Of a DNA stretch of 64,000 nucleotides, positions 46,911-54,696 are shown piece after piece. The notes beneath the pieces were generated by a model. That model saw only the letters and a program-made list of their open reading frames with translations, was not told the DNA's origin and ran no database searches. Within the stretch, counting starts at the first letter, position 1; every line of letters starts with the position of its first letter. The position numbers were made by a program, and so were the translations under genes. The DNA comes from Pseudomonas tohonis (GTDB taxonomy: Bacteria; Pseudomonadota; Gammaproteobacteria; Pseudomonadales; Pseudomonadaceae), in the NCBI RefSeq assembly GCF_012767755.2, contig NZ_AP023189.1, positions 4,156,001-4,220,000 on the forward strand, read 5' to 3'.

Positions 46911-47378
46911 ATGGTCATCGACAGGAAAATCAAACTGGACTCCGCCGACATCAGACGCCTGGACGACCTGGATGTCGCGCTGGAGTTGCTGCACTTCGGC
47001 TTCCGCGGCCTCACCGTGGACGCCGACGCCTACCTGGAAACCCTCGGCCTGTCGCGCGTCCACCACCGCATCCTCTACGCCATCCGGCGCGTCGAAGGCA
47101 TCAACGTCGGCGAACTGGCCGCCCTCCTCGGCATCAGCAAGCAGGCGCTGCACCGCCCGCTGACCCACCTCCTGGAACGCGCCCTGGTGACCCAGCAGCG
47201 CGACCCGGAACAGCACCGCTACAAGCGCCTCCTGCTCAGCACGGCAGGCCATGACGTGGAACACCGCGCCACCGACCTGGAGCGCCGGGTCATCCGCGCC
47301 GCGTTGGACACCACCGACGCCGACGGCCGGGTCGCCTGGCACTCGGTCATGCAGTCCCTGGCCGCCCGCCTCGACTGA
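46911..47378 (+). CDS. MarR-family transcriptional regulator
   Basis: A 155-residue winged-helix regulator (HTH at about 60-95, INVGELAALLGISKQALHRPLTHLLE; wing RDPEQHRYKRLLLS). ATG 46911 has GGGAG upstream and gives a normal MarR length. The open frame starting at 46794 overlaps the GST start and is less likely. Its divergent neighbour, a GST, is the likely target. Its 3' end abuts the convergent dehydrogenase stop directly. Confidence 0.9.
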   Translation: MVIDRKIKLDSADIRRLDDLDVALELLHFGFRGLTVDADAYLETLGLSRVHHRILYAIRRVEGINVGELAALLGISKQALHRPLTHLLERALVTQQRDPEQHRYKRLLLSTAGHDVEHRATDLERRVIRAALDTTDADGRVAWHSVMQSLAARLD

Positions 47379-48407
47379 TCAACCCGCCGTGGTGATGCGT
47401 TCGCGCACCACGATGCACTTGGCCAGCGGCCGGATCAATGCCTCGGTGGCCTCTTCCCAGGGCACCACGCTGGGGCTCACCAGCATCGGGTCGCAATGCC
47501 CCTGCTCCACCAGCTCCAGCACCCTGGGGATGTGCGGGCGCACGCTGCAGGCGCCGACCGACAGGGTGACGTCGCGCATGTACATGCCGAACAGCGGGAT
47601 GGCCGGGTCCTCGAAGATGATGCCGATGCACGAGCAATGCCCGCCCGGCGCCAGCGCCAGCAGGCCGGTACGCAGCGCCTGCGGGTCGCGGGTGGCGGAC
47701 ACCACCAGGTCGTAGCGCTCGTTCAGCGCGCCATCGGCGCCGTTGCGCAGGGTCGCGCCGCTGCGCACGGCCAACTCGTCGCGGTAGCCGTCGCCATCCA
47801 GGTAATCCACCTCGGCCGCCCCGGCGGCGCGGGCCATCTGCACCGCGAGGATGCCCAGGCTCTCGGTGCCGCCCACCACCAGCACTTTCGCCTCCTCCCG
47901 TGTGGCCAGCGGGCGGCTGGCAGCCACCCAGGCATCGGTGAGGTTGTCGCTGGCGCTGGCCACGGCCACCGGGTCCAGCCCCGGGGGCAGCGGCACCAGC
48001 ATGGCGTCGGCGAAAGGCACCCGCACCACCTCGGAGAACAGCCCGCCCCAGTGCCCGCCCGCCGGCACGCCATAGGCCGCATGCCGGGCGACGCCGGTGC
48101 AGGCCGTGCTGCGCCCCGCCAGGCACTGGCGACAGGTGCCGCAGGCGATCTTCCAGGGCACCGAGACCAGGTCGCCACGCTTGACCGTGCCCACCTGCGC
48201 GCCCACTTCGAGCACCTCCGCCACGCACTCGTGGCCCAGGGCGAAGGGCGGCTTGAACGGCGTGAGGCCGGCGATCAGGCGCCGGTCGAGGTCGCAGGAG
48301 GCCGAGGCGATGGGCCGCACCAGCGCCGCCAGCGGCGAATCCAGCAGGGGCGACGGCGCGTCCTCCCAGGCGAGGCGTCCCGCCCCTTTGACGATGAGTT
48401 CGCGCAT
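47379..48407 (-). CDS. Zinc-dependent alcohol dehydrogenase-like protein
   Basis: A 342-residue medium-chain dehydrogenase/reductase. The catalytic zinc motif GHECVAEV is at about 58-65, the structural zinc site CGTCRQCLAGRSTAC at about 89-103 (four Cys) and a Rossmann segment VLVVGGTESLGILAV at about 174-188, where the usual GxGxxG is altered to GGTESLG. The substrate is unknown. The start is 3 bases downstream of the thioesterase stop, so the two are one operon. Confidence 0.9.
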   Translation of the reverse strand: MRELIVKGAGRLAWEDAPSPLLDSPLAALVRPIASASCDLDRRLIAGLTPFKPPFALGHECVAEVLEVGAQVGTVKRGDLVSVPWKIACGTCRQCLAGRSTACTGVARHAAYGVPAGGHWGGLFSEVVRVPFADAMLVPLPPGLDPVAVASASDNLTDAWVAASRPLATREEAKVLVVGGTESLGILAVQMARAAGAAEVDYLDGDGYRDELAVRSGATLRNGADGALNERYDLVVSATRDPQALRTGLLALAPGGHCSCIGIIFEDPAIPLFGMYMRDVTLSVGACSVRPHIPRVLELVEQGHCDPMLVSPSVVPWEEATEALIRPLAKCIVVRERITTAG

Positions 48408-48410
48408 GGC

Positions 48411-48854
48411 TCAGTCCCTCACGCTGAAGGTGGTGGTGGCACGGGCGCAGAGCTTGCCGCTGGCGTCGACCACCTGCGCATCGCAGATCGCCAGGCTGCG
48501 GGTGCGCTCCACCACCCAACCCTCGACGCGGTAGAGCTCGCCAGCCTTGAGCGGGCGCAGGTACTTCACCCCGAGGTCCACCGTCGCGTACTGCGCATCG
48601 CCCGGCAGGGTGGAGAACAGCGCGAGGCCGGCGGCACCGTCCAGGCAGGTGGCGGTGAAGCCGCCGTGCACTGTCCTGGCCGGGTTGAGGTGGCGCACAT
48701 CGGGCCGAGCCTCGATGAAGATGCGCCCGGGCTCCACGTCCACCGCCATCATCCCCATGGTCTCGCCGATGGCAGGTGCGGGCAGCTTGCCGGCGATCAC
48801 CGCCTGGAGGATCTGCAGGCCGGAGGGAGGGGTTCTGTTCGGGGTATCGGTCAT
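48411..48854 (-). CDS. PaaI-type hotdog thioesterase
   Basis: A 147-residue hotdog-fold thioesterase with the HGGF motif in NPARTVHGGFTATCLDGAAGLAL (about 57-79), where the Asp is the catalytic candidate. The second beta segment is YATVDLGVKYLRPL. Such enzymes hydrolyse acyl-CoA or aryl-CoA. ATG 48854 (MTDTPNRTPPSG) is chosen; a much longer open frame reaching 49493 runs across the riboswitch and is not coding. First gene of an operon with the dehydrogenase. Confidence 0.9.
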   Translation of the reverse strand: MTDTPNRTPPSGLQILQAVIAGKLPAPAIGETMGMMAVDVEPGRIFIEARPDVRHLNPARTVHGGFTATCLDGAAGLALFSTLPGDAQYATVDLGVKYLRPLKAGELYRVEGWVVERTRSLAICDAQVVDASGKLCARATTTFSVRD

Positions 48855-48980
48855 CTCGGGGCTCCTGGCTCTGCCGGGGTCGGCGAGCGGTTTCGGGGGG
48901 ATGGTCAGCCCCCACCGGGCCAGCGCGAGGGAATCGCCCTGCAGCCCGTGGACGGACGATACGTGAGCGCAGAATCTCAA

Positions 48981-48995
48981 ATCAACATTGTTGAT
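48981..48995. promoter_or_regulatory. Palindrome upstream of the thioesterase gene
   Basis: ATCAAC-ATT-GTTGAT has perfect 6-bp arms and lies in a locally AT-rich stretch 127 bases upstream of the thioesterase start. It is a candidate operator for an unidentified regulator. Confidence 0.45.
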
Positions 48996-49117
48996 ATGAC
49001 AAAGAAGAAGGCATTCCGGCAACGCCGTTAAGGCTCTGGAATGGGGGTTTGCGCCATCCCGCGCACCACTTCGGCGTTGACGCCCGGGCGCGCGGATGGT
49101 CATATGCCCGCCGTTCC

Positions 49118-49290
49118 AGGTGTCCCACGCCGTCGTGCGTGGGGTGAAACGGGAAGCCGGTGCGTCCATCAGGACCAGTCCGGCGCTGCCCCCGCAACGG
49201 TAAGCGAGCGCTGCATTCGATACGCCACTGTGCCCACGGCATGGGAAGGCGAATGCGGCGTGATCCTCGCAAGCCCGGAGACCGGCCTGG
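49118..49290 (+). promoter_or_regulatory. Cobalamin riboswitch
   Basis: The conserved core is clear: AGGTGTCCCACG at the 5' end, GGTGAAACGGGAAGCCGGTG (49143-49162), GCTGCCCCCGCAACGGTAAG (49185-49204, the B12 box) and GCCCGGAGACCGGCC (49273-49287) closing the structure. It precedes a TonB receptor by 123 bases. Adenosylcobalamin binding is expected to shut expression off. Confidence 0.95.
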
Positions 49291-49412
49291 AACATCGATA
49301 GGCAAACCCGCGGTGGGCGGGCACGGGCCGGTTTCTCGCACGGGTGCACGCGCCCGCGCGCGCCTTTGCATTCCCTCCGGGCTCCATTCATTCCTGACGT
49401 GATAGGAACGAC

Positions 49413-51551
49413 ATGACCCGTACCCTCAGCTCCAACGCTCCGGCGAGCGCCGCCCTCGGCCTGCTCGCGCTGTCCATCTCCTTCTCCCTGCACGCCGACG
49501 ACGGCACCCTGGCGCTACCGGCCACCGCCGTCACCGGCCAGGCGGACGACACCGCCATCCGCCTCGACACGCCCGTGCCCGCCGGCTCGCGCCTGGGCCT
49601 GTCCGCCCTGGAAACCCCGGCCAGCACCAGCGCCATCAGCGGTGACGAGGTGCGCGCACGCAACAACGCCACCGTGCAGGACGCCGTGACCCGCAGCCCC
49701 GGCATCACCCACATCGGCACCCCCGGCAACGGCGGCACCGCCCTCTCGGCCCGGGGCTTCACCGGCCACGCCTCGGTGATGCAGCTGTACGACGGCACGC
49801 GCTTCTACACCGGCATGGGCACCACCACCTTCCCCACCGACCCGTGGATGGTGGAACGCATCGACGTGATCCGTGGCCCGGCCTCGGTGCTCTACGGCGA
49901 AGGCGCCACGGGCGCGGTGATCAACGTGGTGCCGAAGAAGCCCTTCGACGGCGAGATCCGCAACCGCCTGCGCCTGGGCTATGGCTCCGACGACCGCCAG
50001 CAGATGGCCCTGGACAGCGGCGGCTCGCTCACCGACACCCTGAGCTACCGCCTCAACCTCAACCGCGAGGCCAGCCACGGCTGGATCGACCGGGGCGACT
50101 CGAAGAACCTCGGCCTCAGCGCCGCCCTGCGCTGGCAGGCCAGCGACGAGCTGGCCTTCACCCTGGCCCACGACCAGGGCGACCTGCAGCCGATGAACTA
50201 CTTCGGCACGCCGCTGATCAACGGCCACCTGTGGGGCAGCCTGAAAGACAGGAACTACAACCTGCACAACGCCGAGCTGCACTACAACGACCAGTGGACC
50301 CGGCTCACCGCCGACTGGACGCCCAGCGAAGGCTTCAGCGCCAGCAACCAGCTCTACCACATCAAGAGCCGCCGCTACTGGCGCAACGCCGAGGCCTACA
50401 CCTGGGACGCCGGCCGGGGCCAGCTGGAGCGTGCCGAGCAGCTGCGCATCAAGCACGAGCAGGAGCAGATCGGCGACCGCCAGACCTTCACCTTCGACCA
50501 TGCGTTGTTCGGCCTCGACAGCCGCACCCTGGTGGGCGGCGAGTTCAACCGCATCCGCTTCGACCTGCTGAACAACGCGCCCTACACCGACATCGGCGGC
50601 GACTATGTCGACCCGTGGAACCCGGCCCCCGGCTACTACCAGAGCGCCTCGGCCTACCGCCCGCACTCGCGCAGCGAAACCCGCACCGCCGCCCTGTTCG
50701 CCGAGAACCGCACCCAACTGGGCGAGCGCTGGTCCGTGGTCACCGGCCTGCGCCGCGACCAGAACCACATCGACCGCAGCGACCTGCGCGCCAACAGCCG
50801 CAGCGACCGCAGCATCCAGGGCGGCAACTGGCGCGCCGGCCTGGTCTTCGCCGCCACCCCGCAGCTGTCCTTCTACGGCCAGTACTCCACCAGCGAGGAC
50901 GGCGTCAGCAACCTCATCACCCTCAGCCCCACCCAGCAGCAGATGGACCTGACCGAGTCGAAGCAGACCGAGTTCGGCCTCAAGCAGCAGTTCTGGGACG
51001 GGCGCGGCGAGTGGACCCTGGCCGCCTACCACATCGTCAAGAAGAAGCTGCTCTCCCGCGAATCGGTGACCCGCCCCACCCAGCAGATCGGCCAGCAATC
51101 CTCCGACGGCCTGGAGGCGACCCTGGAACTGGCCCTGGCGCAGGGCTGGCACGTCTCGGCCAACGCCTCGCTGCTGCGCGCCGAATACGACGACTTCAAC
51201 GAATCCGTCGGCGGCCAGCTCGTCTCCCGGTCCGGCAACCGCCCCACCGACGTGCCACGGCGCACCGCCAACCTCTGGGTGAGCAAGGCGCTCGGCCATG
51301 ACCTGGACGCCGGCCTCGGCGCGCGCTACGTCGACGCCCGTTACGCCAACGCCGCTAACACCGTCAACGTGCCCGGCTACACCGTGCTCGACGCCAACCT
51401 CGGCTGGCAGGTACTGCCCGACACACGCCTGGGGCTGGAGCTGAACAACCTGCTGGACCGCCGCTACGCCGTCACCCAGCAGAACGGCGGCCAGCAGTGG
51501 TTGCTGGGCCAGCCGCGCTCGTTCTTCGTCACCGCCGACTACAGCTTCTGA
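49413..51551 (+). CDS. TonB-dependent receptor under a cobalamin riboswitch
   Basis: A 712-residue outer membrane receptor. A signal peptide (about 1-28, cleavage after LHA) leads to a TonB-box region, a plug domain (about 60-175, VQDAVTRSPGITHIG, IDVIRGPASVLYGEGATGAVINVV) and a 22-strand barrel ending in an aromatic residue (ADYSF). The plug resembles the siderophore-receptor class (FhuA/FoxA-like) more than classical BtuB. The riboswitch and downstream ABC genes argue for a cobalamin or corrinoid role. Equivalent clusters occur in P. aeruginosa (PA2911-PA2914, from memory). Confidence 0.9.
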   Translation: MTRTLSSNAPASAALGLLALSISFSLHADDGTLALPATAVTGQADDTAIRLDTPVPAGSRLGLSALETPASTSAISGDEVRARNNATVQDAVTRSPGITHIGTPGNGGTALSARGFTGHASVMQLYDGTRFYTGMGTTTFPTDPWMVERIDVIRGPASVLYGEGATGAVINVVPKKPFDGEIRNRLRLGYGSDDRQQMALDSGGSLTDTLSYRLNLNREASHGWIDRGDSKNLGLSAALRWQASDELAFTLAHDQGDLQPMNYFGTPLINGHLWGSLKDRNYNLHNAELHYNDQWTRLTADWTPSEGFSASNQLYHIKSRRYWRNAEAYTWDAGRGQLERAEQLRIKHEQEQIGDRQTFTFDHALFGLDSRTLVGGEFNRIRFDLLNNAPYTDIGGDYVDPWNPAPGYYQSASAYRPHSRSETRTAALFAENRTQLGERWSVVTGLRRDQNHIDRSDLRANSRSDRSIQGGNWRAGLVFAATPQLSFYGQYSTSEDGVSNLITLSPTQQQMDLTESKQTEFGLKQQFWDGRGEWTLAAYHIVKKKLLSRESVTRPTQQIGQQSSDGLEATLELALAQGWHVSANASLLRAEYDDFNESVGGQLVSRSGNRPTDVPRRTANLWVSKALGHDLDAGLGARYVDARYANAANTVNVPGYTVLDANLGWQVLPDTRLGLELNNLLDRRYAVTQQNGGQQWLLGQPRSFFVTADYSF

Positions 51552-51573
51552 ACCTTCGAAAGGAGTGCCCGGC

Positions 51574-52347
51574 ATGCCCTCACTGAACATCAGCGACCTC
51601 GCCTGGGCACCCGATGTCCGCTCGCACTGGCGCCTGCAGGGCATCGACCTGCAGGTGCGCGAGGGCGAGTTCGTCGGCCTCATCGGCCCCAACGGCAGCG
51701 GCAAGACCAGCCTGCTGCGCTGCGCCTACCGTGCCGAGCGCCCGGTCACCGGCTGGGTGGCGCTGGACGGCGAGGACCTCTGGCAGCGCAGCCCGCGCTG
51801 GAGCGCACAACGCATCGCCGTGGTGCTGCAGGAATTCCCCCAGGACTTCGGCCTCGCCGTGGCCGAGGTGGTCGCCATGGGCCGTTCGCCGCACAAGGGC
51901 CTGTTCGATGGCGATGACGCCGAGGATGCCGCGATGGTCGCCCAGGCGCTGGCCAGCGTGGGCATGGCCGACTTTCACGCGCACCCCTTCGCCCGCCTCT
52001 CCGGCGGCGAGAAGCAGCGCGTGCTGCTGGCCCGCGCCCTGGTCCAGCGACCCGGCCTGCTGCTGCTCGACGAACCCACCAACCACCTCGACCCGCGCTA
52101 CCAGCTGGAGCTGCTGCACCAGCTGCGGCGCCTGCGCCTGAGCACCCTGGCCAGCTTCCACGACCTCAACCTGGCGGCGGCCTTCTGCGACCGCCTCTAC
52201 GTCCTCGACCAAGGCTGCGTGGTGGCCAGCGGCACCCCCACCGACGTGCTCACCACCGACCTGCTGCAGCAGGTGTTCGGCGTGCATGCGCTGGTGGACC
52301 GCCACCCCCTCGCCGACCACCCGCGCATCACCTGGATCAGCCCATGA
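51574..52347 (+). CDS. ABC transporter ATP-binding protein (BtuD/FecE-like)
   Basis: A 257-residue ABC ATPase of the vitamin B12/iron-siderophore class. Walker A GPNGSGKTS is at about 36-44, signature LSGGEKQRVLLARAL at about 147-161 and Walker B LLLLDEPTNHLD at about 166-177. ATG 51574 lies 8 bases after AGGAG and is preferred over GTG 51565. It overlaps the next gene by 4 bases. Confidence 0.93.
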   Translation: MPSLNISDLAWAPDVRSHWRLQGIDLQVREGEFVGLIGPNGSGKTSLLRCAYRAERPVTGWVALDGEDLWQRSPRWSAQRIAVVLQEFPQDFGLAVAEVVAMGRSPHKGLFDGDDAEDAAMVAQALASVGMADFHAHPFARLSGGEKQRVLLARALVQRPGLLLLDEPTNHLDPRYQLELLHQLRRLRLSTLASFHDLNLAAAFCDRLYVLDQGCVVASGTPTDVLTTDLLQQVFGVHALVDRHPLADHPRITWISP

Positions 52348-53309
52348 AGCCTTCATCGATCGCCCTGCTTACTCTCCTCCTGGCGCCCCTCGCCCAGGCC
52401 ACCGACTACCCGCTGCGCGTCACCAGCTGCGACCGCCAGGTGGTGTTCGAGCGCGCGCCGCAGCGGGCGGTGAGCCAGGACATCAACCTTACCGGCATGA
52501 TGGTCGCCCTCGGCCTGCAATCGCGCATGGTCGGCTACAGCGGCATCAGCGGCTGGAAGACCCCGGATGCCCGGCTGATGGCCGCCCTGGGCGACCTGCC
52601 GGAGCTGGCGCGCAAATACCCCTCCATCGAAACGCTGCTCGACGTCGACGCCGACTTCTTCTTCGCTGGCTGGAACTACGGCATGCGCGTGGGTGGCGAG
52701 GTCACCCCGGCCACCCTCGCGCCCCTGGGCATCCCGGTGTACGAGCTGAGCGAGTCCTGCGCCCACGTGATGCCCCGCGAGGCGGCGAGCCTGGAAGACC
52801 TTTACCGCGACCTCGGCAACCTCGGCCGCATCTTCGACGTCGAAGCCCGCGCCAGCGCCCTGGTCACCGGCCTGCGCACGCGCCAGGCCGAGGTGGCCAA
52901 GCGCCTGGCGGGCGGCGGCGCGGCACCCCGGGTGTTCCTCTACGACAGCGGCGAGGACCGCCCCTTCACCTCGGGCCGCCTGGGCATGCCGCAAGCGATC
53001 ATCGACGCCGCCGGCGGGCGCAACCTGATGGACGACCTGGCCGCCAGCTGGACCCAGGTCAACTGGGAAACCGTGGTCGAGCGCGACCCACAGGTGATCC
53101 TCATCGTCGACTACGGCGAGCGCAGCTGGCAGCAGAAGCGCGACTTCCTCCTCGCCCACCCGGCCCTGCAATCGGTCGAGGCGATCCGCGAGCAGCGCTT
53201 CGTGGTCCTGCCCTACCTCGCCGTCACCCCTTCGGTGGAGAACATCAAGGCCATCGAGACCCTGGCCGCCGGCCTGCACCCCGAACGCTTCACCGGGACG
53301 GCGCCATGA
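52344..53309 (+). CDS. Periplasmic substrate-binding protein (BtuF/FepB-like)
   Basis: A 321-residue class III binding protein with signal peptide MKPSSIALLTLLLAPLAQA. The fold is indicated by TSCDRQVVFERAPQRAVS at the start of the mature protein, the YPSIETLLDVDADFFFAG segment and a C-terminal lobe (VILIVDYGERSW). It probably carries the corrinoid delivered by the TonB receptor to the permease. It overlaps both neighbours by 4 bases. Confidence 0.9.
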   Translation: MKPSSIALLTLLLAPLAQATDYPLRVTSCDRQVVFERAPQRAVSQDINLTGMMVALGLQSRMVGYSGISGWKTPDARLMAALGDLPELARKYPSIETLLDVDADFFFAGWNYGMRVGGEVTPATLAPLGIPVYELSESCAHVMPREAASLEDLYRDLGNLGRIFDVEARASALVTGLRTRQAEVAKRLAGGGAAPRVFLYDSGEDRPFTSGRLGMPQAIIDAAGGRNLMDDLAASWTQVNWETVVERDPQVILIVDYGERSWQQKRDFLLAHPALQSVEAIREQRFVVLPYLAVTPSVENIKAIETLAAGLHPERFTGTAP

Positions 53310-54328
53310 GCCCGCTGCGCACGCCCGGCGCCTACCGCCTGCTGCTGCTCGGCCTGGGCGCGGCGCTGCTGGTCTCCTGCATCGCCGCCCTGGGCTTCGG
53401 TCCGGCCGCAGTGCCCCAGGCGCACGTCTGGGGCATCCTCGCCGAGCGCCTGGGCCTGGGCGGCGTGGGCGAGTGGAGCCGTGGCCAGGAACACATCGTC
53501 TGGCTGATCCGCGCGCCCCGGGTGCTGCTCGGTGCGCTGGTGGGTGCCGGCCTGGCCTTGGTGGGTGGCGCCCTGCAGGCGGCCACGCGCAACCCGCTGG
53601 CCGACCCGCACCTGCTCGGGGTCAGCTCCGGCGCGGCACTGGGCGCGGTGCTGGTGCTGCTCTACCTGGGCGAATTCATCGGTGTGCTCAGCCTGCCCCT
53701 GGCCGCCTTCGTCGGCGCCCTGGGCAGCATGCTGCTGGTGCTGGCCATCGCCAGCCGCCACGGCCGCCTGGAAAGCGATCGCCTGCTGCTGGCGGGGGTC
53801 GCCGTGTCCTTCGTGTGCATGGCGCTGGTCAACCTGCTGCTGTTCCTCGGCGACCACCACGCCGCCAGCTCGGTGGTGTTCTGGATGCTCGGCGGGCTCG
53901 GTGCCGCACGCTGGGAGCTGCTCTGGCCGCCGGCGCTGTGCCTGGTGCTGGGCCTGGTCGCCCTGCTCGCCCAGGCCCGGGGGCTGAACGCGCTGATGGC
54001 CGGCGAGCAGACCGCCATCAGCCTGGGCTTCAGCGCCCGGCGGGTACGCCTGCAGGTGTTCCTCTGCGCCTCGCTGCTCACCGGCGTGCTGGTGGCCCTG
54101 AGCGGCGCCATCGGCTTCGTCGGCCTGATGCTGCCGCACCTGGCGCGCCGCCTGGTGGGCGCCGAACACCGCCGCCTGCTGCCGGTGGCCGCCCTGCTCG
54201 GCGCGCTGTTCCTGGTCTGGGTCGACGTCGCCGCCCGCACCCTGGTCGCCCCCGAGGACCTGCCCATCGGCATCGCCACCGCTGCCATCGGCGGGCTGTT
54301 CTTCGTCGGCCTGCTGCGGCGGCGTTGA
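53306..54328 (+). CDS. FecCD/BtuC-type ABC permease
   Basis: A 340-residue permease with about ten helices of the FecCD family. Hallmarks are RAPRVLLGALVGAGLALVGGALQ (about 69-91), RNPLADPHLLGVSSGAALGA (about 95-114) and GFVGLMLPHLARRLVG (about 271-286). It would form the inner membrane channel with the ATPase at 51574. It ends the riboswitch-controlled operon. Confidence 0.93.
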   Translation: MSPLRTPGAYRLLLLGLGAALLVSCIAALGFGPAAVPQAHVWGILAERLGLGGVGEWSRGQEHIVWLIRAPRVLLGALVGAGLALVGGALQAATRNPLADPHLLGVSSGAALGAVLVLLYLGEFIGVLSLPLAAFVGALGSMLLVLAIASRHGRLESDRLLLAGVAVSFVCMALVNLLLFLGDHHAASSVVFWMLGGLGAARWELLWPPALCLVLGLVALLAQARGLNALMAGEQTAISLGFSARRVRLQVFLCASLLTGVLVALSGAIGFVGLMLPHLARRLVGAEHRRLLPVAALLGALFLVWVDVAARTLVAPEDLPIGIATAAIGGLFFVGLLRRR

Positions 54329-54354
54329 AGAGGATTCACCGGAAAGGCCCCACG

Positions 54355-54386
54355 ATGGGTTTCGCTCCGCTCTACGCCATCCTGCG
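54355..54386. repeat. Dispersed repeat, copy 3 (reversed)
   Basis: ATGGGTTTCGCTCCGCTCTA (54355-54374) through CTGCG is the reverse complement of the element at 20504-20535 with two or three differences. Confidence 0.75.
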
Positions 54387-54427
54387 AGGTGCGAAAAGCT
54401 GAGGCGCACCTCGTCCCTGTAAGGCCC

Positions 54428-54594
54428 GTGGGAGCGAATTCATTCGCGATGCTCCACGGCCTGGAGCCCCCCGCCCCCTGGAGGGGCGACTTCAGTCGCC
54501 CAGCAGCGCGTAGCGTCGCCCGGCATGGAGTTCGCGAGCAGAGCTCGCTCCTGCGGCCCCCGTGCCGGGTCATCGCGGTTGAAACCGCTCCCAC
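54428..54594. repeat. Cluster of four different REP-like palindromes
   Basis: The elements are GTGGGAGCGAATTCATTCGC (54428-54447), GGCGAC-TTCA-GTCGCC (54485-54500), TTCGCGAGCAGAGCTCGCTC (54531-54550) and ATCGCGGTTGAAACCGCTCC (54572-54591, followed by CAC). All end in or begin with variants of GGAGCGA/TCGCGA. They form a compact array of related hairpins. Confidence 0.85.
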
Positions 54595-54696
54595 GAAAAA
54601 GCGGCCTGTCCGACCCGCTCCGCTGATCGAAATCCCCTTGGGCCGCCCCATCGATAGCTGTATAAATAGCCAGCCATTCGCCCAAGCCGTTCCGCC

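Larger units (their letters stand above)
48855..49412. other. Intergenic region with operator-like palindrome and cobalamin riboswitch
   Basis: This 558-base gap separates the divergent thioesterase and TonB receptor genes. It contains a small palindrome at 48981-48995 and a cobalamin riboswitch at 49118-49290. The remaining about 120 bases before the receptor (49291-49412) are GC-rich leader, possibly the expression platform. I see no gene. Confidence 0.85.
54329..54696. other. Intergenic repeat-rich region (no gene)
   Basis: This 368-base gap between the permease and FAN1 genes is mostly repeat sequence: a reversed copy of the GATGGCGTAGAG element (54355-54386) and at least four palindromic REP-like elements (54428-54594). 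The last 100 bases are leader of the FAN1 gene. I see no coding potential. Confidence 0.85.

Noticed and set aside
48855..49493. Upstream extension of the thioesterase frame
   Set aside because: It would translate the antisense strand of the cobalamin riboswitch and of the receptor start, with no family support.
54428..54594. Repeat cluster as a CRISPR array
   Set aside because: The elements differ from each other, are palindromic, are irregularly spaced and lack spacers and cas genes.
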